A DNA stretch of 64,000 nt from contig NZ_RHLN01000160.1 in assembly GCF_004121075.1 (NCBI RefSeq), positions 47,814 through 111,813 of the forward strand, given 5' to 3'. This document shows, piece after piece, positions 60,661 through 64,000 of the stretch (within the stretch, counting starts at the first letter, position 1; each line of letters begins with the position of its first letter). Source of the stretch: Lutibacter sp. HS1-25 (GTDB taxonomy: Bacteria > Bacteroidota > Bacteroidia > Flavobacteriales > Flavobacteriaceae). A model generated the notes under the pieces. That model ran no database searches and had not been told where the DNA came from. It saw only the letters and a program-made list of their open reading frames with translations. The position numbers were made by a program, and so were the translations under genes.

Positions 60661-60783
60661 ATTTACTTTTGAAGGAACTCTTTTTGTAAGAATAGTGCAG
60701 CCAAAGCTCAGAGATTCAGTGACTGTAAGGAGCGCTGAGTTTGGCAAACGGTGCTTGCAATTCCTACAAGGCTGGAGTGTTAA

Positions 60784-60891
60784 AAAATGTTTGAGAAACA
60801 TTTTAACGATCAGGCCGGGGTGCGCAAGGGCTTCTTTGGTTGTCCAACGCGCCATCTAGCTCCATCGCTAAAAACAGTTACCAACTGTTTT
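60784..60891. repeat. Two perfect hairpins in a GC-raised block
   Basis: AAAATGTTT/AAACATTTT (60784-60804, loop GAG) and AAAACAGTT/AACTGTTTT (60871-60891, loop ACC). Between them is G/C-richer sequence than anywhere in the neighbouring genes. Both have 9-bp arms and 3-base loops, which suggests structured RNA or a protein-binding or recombination site rather than coding sequence. Confidence 0.55.
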
Positions 60892-61007
60892 CTGAACGCT
60901 CGGCCCTGGGCAGACAATTGCGCAGCACATCACGAATTCATTATACAATAAAAAATGGATGAGTAAAGAAATGAACAAAAAGCATCTTTTGAACTACACA
61001 ATATACT

Positions 61008-61144
61008 GATTCCCAGTCAAGCTGGGAATGACGTGTGCTTCTTCCTTCCCTTCATCTCGGACCTGATCCGAGATCTGTTACATTGGAATACAATTGCACT
61101 TTGAACTCCTTTGTGAAAGATTCCGCATCAAGTGCGGAATGACG
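61008..61144. repeat. Hairpin trio P3-P2-P1 next to the glycosyltransferase stop
   Basis: P3 at 61008-61032, P2 at 61051-61077 and P1 at 61119-61144, in alternating orientation with the same 'TTACATTGGAATACAATTG' spacer used in the 177-bp array but a permuted order. P1 ends one base before the stop codon of the minus-strand glycosyltransferase. Confidence 0.9.
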
Positions 61145-61145
61145 T

Positions 61146-64000
61146 TTATAACAACTTCCCTATCTCCTCTTCAAACTTTTCTAAAGTATATTGCCTAGAC
61201 CAATCCATTGCTTTTTGTGCCTGCTCTTTATAGATAGACGGATTTTGTAAATAGGTTTCGATTGCTGAAATAATTTCATTTGCATCGGCATTTACAATAC
61301 TGCCTCGTTTGCCAAAATCCAACATAGATGGTATACAAGACACGCTACTAGTAATAGGAACACAAGCCCAAAACATAGCTTCTGCCACCACTTTTGGCCA
61401 ACCTTCAGATTTTGATACAAACACCAAAAAATGTGCTTTTTGATAAGCTTCTTTTACAATTTCTTTTGAAGTATTTCCATGTAAAACTACTACATCTTCT
61501 AAGGCATTGTCCAATATATAATCAGCTATTTTAGTACGTTCAATACCATCACCATACATATCTAATTGTACAGCATAGCCTTTCTTTTTTAACTTGTGAA
61601 CAACCTGAACGCTTAATAATGGTTGCTTTCCGGGGGTTAAACCTCCTACGTAGATGAGTTTTAGATTCGTTGGTTGAGACCCTTCGACAGGCTCAGGGTG
61701 ACGTTGTGTATTGTCAGTCTGAGCTTGTCGAAGACTTTTCTCATTCTTCTCTATATCATGAGATTCCGCATCAGGTGCGGAATGACGTTCTTTAGGCTCA
61801 GGGTGACATTTACTACTGTCATTGCGAGGAGGCTTTCGACTCCACTCAAGACAGGTTGGCGACGTGGCAATCTCATCATTTCCTTCCACATCATGAGATC
61901 CCCAGTCAAGCTGAGGATGAAGTTCTTCAGGCTTAGGGTGACATTCAGTATTGTCAGTCTGAGCTTGTCGAAGACTTTTTGCTTTTTCATCTATTTCAAC
62001 CTCTTCCATTTCATCTTGTGAATAACTCGCTGTAAAAAACGGCATGATATTGCTACTTTGATTTGGCCATTCACCATATACCAATACTTTGCAATTTCTG
62101 GTTAAAAAAGTATTGCTTACCATCCATTTTTGCAGTTTGTAACTATAGGGTTGCTTGCTTTGGGGATCCCAATTGCCTGCATATTTTACCGTTTTGGGTT
62201 TGTTAGGAAATAATACCTGCACAAAACATCCCAACAAGCCTATATTACCAGGGCAACGCAGGTGAATATGATCTGCCCACTGCATGGCTTTGTATATTTG
62301 ATATATAATGAAAGGGATTTTAAAAATAGCTTTTACTGTATTTTTTAATGAGGTGATGTCAATTGAAGGTATTTTAGTGAGTTGGATTTTTCTTGTTTCG
62401 TCATGCTGAACTTGATTACTCACCAATCTTTTTTTAATGCTGTGTTCGTGAATCTTCGATTTCAGCAGCTCATCATTGCTTTTCATATCATGAGACCCTT
62501 CGACAGGCTCAGGGTGACATTGAGTGTTGTCAGTCTGAGCTTGTCGAGGACTTTTTACATTTTTCTCTATATCATGAGATTCCGCATCAGGTGCGGAATG
62601 ACGGTTGGCTGAGACAGACATAGGGTGACATTGCGTTTCGTCATGCTGAACTTGATTACTCACCAATCTTTTTTTAATGCTGTGTTCGTGAATCTTCGAT
62701 TTCAGCAGCTCATCATTGCTTTTCATATCATGAGACCCTTCGACAGGCTCAGGGTGACATTGAGTGTTGTCAGTCTGAGCTTGTCGAGGACTTTTTACAT
62801 TTTTCTCTATATCATGAGATTCCGCATCAGGTGCGGAATGACGGTTGGCTGAGACAGACATAGGGTGACATTGCGTTTCGTCATGCTGAACTTGATTACT
62901 CACCAATCTTTTTTTAATGCTGTGTTCGTGAATCTTCGATTTCAGCAGCTCATCATTGCTTTTCATATCATGAGACCCTTCGACAGGCTCAGGGTGACAT
63001 TGAGTGTTGTCAGTCTGAGCTTGTCGAGGACTTTTTACATTTTTCTCTATATCATGAGATTCCGCATCAGGTGCGGAATGACGGTTGGCTGAGACAGACA
63101 TAGGGTGACATTGCGTTTCGTCATGCTGAACTTGATTACTCACCAATCTTTTTTTAATGCTGTGTTCGTGAATCTTCGATTTCAGCAGCTCATCATTGCT
63201 TTTCATATCATGAGACCCTTCGACAGGCTCAGGGTGACATTGAGTGTTGTCAGTCTGAGCTTGTCGAGGACTTTTTACATTTTTCTCTATATCATGAGAT
63301 TCCGCATCAGGTGCGGAATGACGGTTGGCTGAGACAGACATAGGGTGACATTGCGTTTCGTCATGCTGAACTTGATTACTCACCAATCTTTTTTTAATGC
63401 TGTGTTCGTGAATCTTCGATTTCAGCAGCTCATCATTGCTTTTCATATCATGAGACCCTTCGACAGGCTCAGGGTGACATTGAGTGTTGTCAGTCTGAGC
63501 TTGTCGAGGACTTTTTACATTTTTCTCTATATCATGAGATTCCGCATCAGGTGCGGAATGACGGTTGGCTGAGACAGACATAGGGTGACATTGCGTTTCG
63601 TCATGCTGAACTTGATTACTCACCAATCTTTTTTTAATGCTGTGTTCGTGAATCTTCGATTTCAGCAGCTCATCATTGCTTTTCATATCATGAGACCCTT
63701 CGACAGGCTCAGGGTGACATTGAGTGTTGTCAGTCTGAGCTTGTCGAGGACTTTTTACATTTTTCTCTATATCATGAGATTCCGCATCAGGTGCGGAATG
63801 ACGGTTGGCTGAGACAGACATAGGGTGACATTGCGTTTCGTCATGCTGAACTTGATTACTCACCAATCTTTTTTTAATGCTGTGTTCGTGAATCTTCGAT
63901 TTCAGCAGCTCATCATTGCTTTTCATATCATGAGACCCTTCGACAGGCTCAGGGTGACATTGAGTGTTGTCAGTCTGAGCTTGTCGAGGACTTTTTACAT
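61146..64000 (-). CDS. Family 4 glycosyltransferase inflated by in-frame hairpin repeats (5' partial)
   Basis: Open from the right window edge to the stop at 61146-61148; every 80-residue repeat contains a Met, so any internal start is arbitrary and the true start is outside the window. The C-terminal ~165 residues are a GT4 donor domain (LKLIYVGGLTPGKQPLLSVQ, then SKSEGWPKVVAEAMFWACVPIT, each a separate region). Ahead of it ~140 residues (ADHIHLRCPGNIGLLGCF, VKYAGNWDPQSKQPY) belong to the acceptor domain. Between the two domains lie about 100 residues encoded by five joined hairpin elements (61676-61975). Upstream of TRKIQLTKIPSID the protein is a perfect 80-residue repeat containing RHSAPDAESHD and CHPEPVEGSHD. 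The enzyme should belong to the polysaccharide cluster; whether it folds and works with these inserts is unknown. Confidence 0.82.
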   Translation of the reverse strand, partial: VKSPRQAQTDNTQCHPEPVEGSHDMKSNDELLKSKIHEHSIKKRLVSNQVQHDETQCHPMSVSANRHSAPDAESHDIEKNVKSPRQAQTDNTQCHPEPVEGSHDMKSNDELLKSKIHEHSIKKRLVSNQVQHDETQCHPMSVSANRHSAPDAESHDIEKNVKSPRQAQTDNTQCHPEPVEGSHDMKSNDELLKSKIHEHSIKKRLVSNQVQHDETQCHPMSVSANRHSAPDAESHDIEKNVKSPRQAQTDNTQCHPEPVEGSHDMKSNDELLKSKIHEHSIKKRLVSNQVQHDETQCHPMSVSANRHSAPDAESHDIEKNVKSPRQAQTDNTQCHPEPVEGSHDMKSNDELLKSKIHEHSIKKRLVSNQVQHDETQCHPMSVSANRHSAPDAESHDIEKNVKSPRQAQTDNTQCHPEPVEGSHDMKSNDELLKSKIHEHSIKKRLVSNQVQHDETQCHPMSVSANRHSAPDAESHDIEKNVKSPRQAQTDNTQCHPEPVEGSHDMKSNDELLKSKIHEHSIKKRLVSNQVQHDETRKIQLTKIPSIDITSLKNTVKAIFKIPFIIYQIYKAMQWADHIHLRCPGNIGLLGCFVQVLFPNKPKTVKYAGNWDPQSKQPYSYKLQKWMVSNTFLTRNCKVLVYGEWPNQSSNIMPFFTASYSQDEMEEVEIDEKAKSLRQAQTDNTECHPKPEELHPQLDWGSHDVEGNDEIATSPTCLEWSRKPPRNDSSKCHPEPKERHSAPDAESHDIEKNEKSLRQAQTDNTQRHPEPVEGSQPTNLKLIYVGGLTPGKQPLLSVQVVHKLKKKGYAVQLDMYGDGIERTKIADYILDNALEDVVVLHGNTSKEIVKEAYQKAHFLVFVSKSEGWPKVVAEAMFWACVPITSSVSCIPSMLDFGKRGSIVNADANEIISAIETYLQNPSIYKEQAQKAMDWSRQYTLEKFEEEIGKLL
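61676..61975 (-). repeat. Hairpin-element block inside the glycosyltransferase interdomain linker
   Basis: About 300 bases (100 codons) of joined elements, all in frame. On the coding strand: a CGACAAGCTCAG/CTGAGCC type pair, a P3 variant (arms ATCCTCAG/CTGGGGAT with one mismatch, loop CTTGA), a GTCATTGCGAGG-type long element (61818-61879), P1 with loop CCTGA (61759-61786), and the CTGAGCCTGTCGAAGG element at the end. Removing the block would join KAKS directly to QPTNLKLIYVGG. Confidence 0.88.
62395..64000 (-). repeat. Perfect 240-bp in-frame tandem repeat (at least 6.7 copies)
   Basis: Copies run 62395/62401-62640, 62641-62880, 62881-63120, 63121-63360, 63361-63600, 63601-63840 and a partial 63841-64000; I saw no base difference between copies. 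The unit is exactly 80 codons. Each holds a half hairpin (arm ATGCTGAA with loop CTTGA), P1 (ATTCCGCA/TGCGGAAT with loop CCTGA), and a pair of imperfectly inverted CTGAGC..GTCGA elements, joined by ~20 codons of unrelated sequence (KSNDELLKSKIHEHSIKKRL). The array continues past the window. Confidence 0.97.

Larger units (their letters stand above)
60388..61145. other. Gene-free region with composite repeats and a GC-raised block
   Basis: After the GIY-YIG unit come a long CGTCAT...GATCTG element (~60401-60449), the second copy of the 51.7-kb composite repeat (~60470-60660), a GC-raised stretch (~60640-60940) with two perfect 9-bp hairpins, then a P3-P2-P1 hairpin trio that stops one base before the stop codon of the next gene. 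A 73-codon open frame at 60634-60855 exists but lacks recognisable features. Confidence 0.65.

Noticed and set aside
60634..60855. 73-codon minus-strand open frame in the GC-raised block
   Set aside because: It spans a perfect hairpin and has no recognised domain; I treat the block as repeat or structured DNA until conservation data say otherwise.
62382..63812. A series of identical ~75-codon open frames on the plus strand within the 240-bp array
   Set aside because: They are antisense readings of the repeat unit, created by its lack of stops on both strands; none has a start context, and the minus-strand frame joins to a real glycosyltransferase.
62395..64000. CRISPR array
   Set aside because: Units are 240 bp, fully identical and without unique spacers, and no cas gene is present.
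1..64000. tRNA, rRNA or tmRNA genes
   Set aside because: No cloverleaf with a GTTCRANNC T-arm or rRNA-like sequence was recognised by eye; a covariance search would be decisive.

Overview
The window is AT-rich, gene-dense chromosomal DNA from a member of the Bacteroidota, almost certainly Flavobacteriaceae. Evidence: type B gliding/T9SS C-terminal sorting domains at 3-4406, TonB-dependent receptors with carboxypeptidase-like N-terminal domains, DUF6702/DUF6787/DUF937 family proteins, Bacteroidota-type TAnnTTTG promoter boxes, and a BtuG-like surface lipoprotein. Genus cannot be fixed from sequence alone. No rRNA or tRNA gene was recognised.

Layout. 0-4.4 kb: two tandem paralogous secreted adhesin-like proteins (the first cut by the window edge). 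4.4-6.4 kb: uvrB. 6.5-10.2 kb (minus): a biotin-dependent carboxyltransferase operon (acyl-CoA carboxyltransferase, a tiny third protein, and a pyruvate/oxaloacetate carboxyltransferase fused to a biotin carrier), whose composition resembles a methylmalonyl-CoA:pyruvate transcarboxylase. 10.8-12.3 kb: an acetyltransferase-nitrilase fusion. 12.6-20.6 kb: a vitamin B12 island, with cobU-cobT-cobS-cobC for nucleotide-loop assembly, a divergent btuB-btuG outer-membrane uptake operon behind a cobalamin riboswitch, a BtuF-like binding lipoprotein and a divergent relative of the PduO adenosyltransferases. No corrin-ring synthesis genes are present, so this part looks like salvage. 20.6-25.2 kb: parE-parC. 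25.5-36.9 kb: housekeeping and envelope genes (symporter-binding protein fusion, BI-1, ychF, fsa, pepE, two carboxypeptidase-like domain proteins, DUF6702, M1 peptidase, aroQ). 37.0-41.5 kb: a MacAB-like ABC export operon. 41.6-50.9 kb: DCC protein, dicarboxylate symporter, small membrane proteins, msrA, threonine aldolase, prfB, a HAD phosphatase and a TonB-type receptor. 52.1 kb to the end (minus): arsC and a surface-polysaccharide cluster (initiating sugar transferase, GT2, CapK-like enzyme, GT4, O-antigen polymerase/ligase, GT4, and a repeat-inflated glycosyltransferase running off the window).

The most unusual part is 59.5-64.0 kb, with an outlier at 51.0-51.9 kb. It is packed with short hairpin elements that share one architecture: CGTC, an 8-bp arm, a 5-nt loop of form CYTGA, the complementary arm, then CT. 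The arm sequence differs between subfamilies while pairing and loop are kept. These elements form a 177-bp tandem array, flank a small GIY-YIG nuclease gene in direct orientation, and lie in frame inside a glycosyltransferase. That gene carries about 100 codons of hairpin-derived sequence in its interdomain linker and a perfect 240-bp (80-codon) tandem repeat of at least 6.7 copies near its N-terminal side. I propose this as a candidate hairpin-element system with the GIY-YIG protein as possible mobilising enzyme; this is inference, not proof.

A second repeat class, degenerate but phase-locked 7-bp repeats, sits in several intergenic gaps (23.3, 38.3, 51.0, 52.0 and 52.5 kb).
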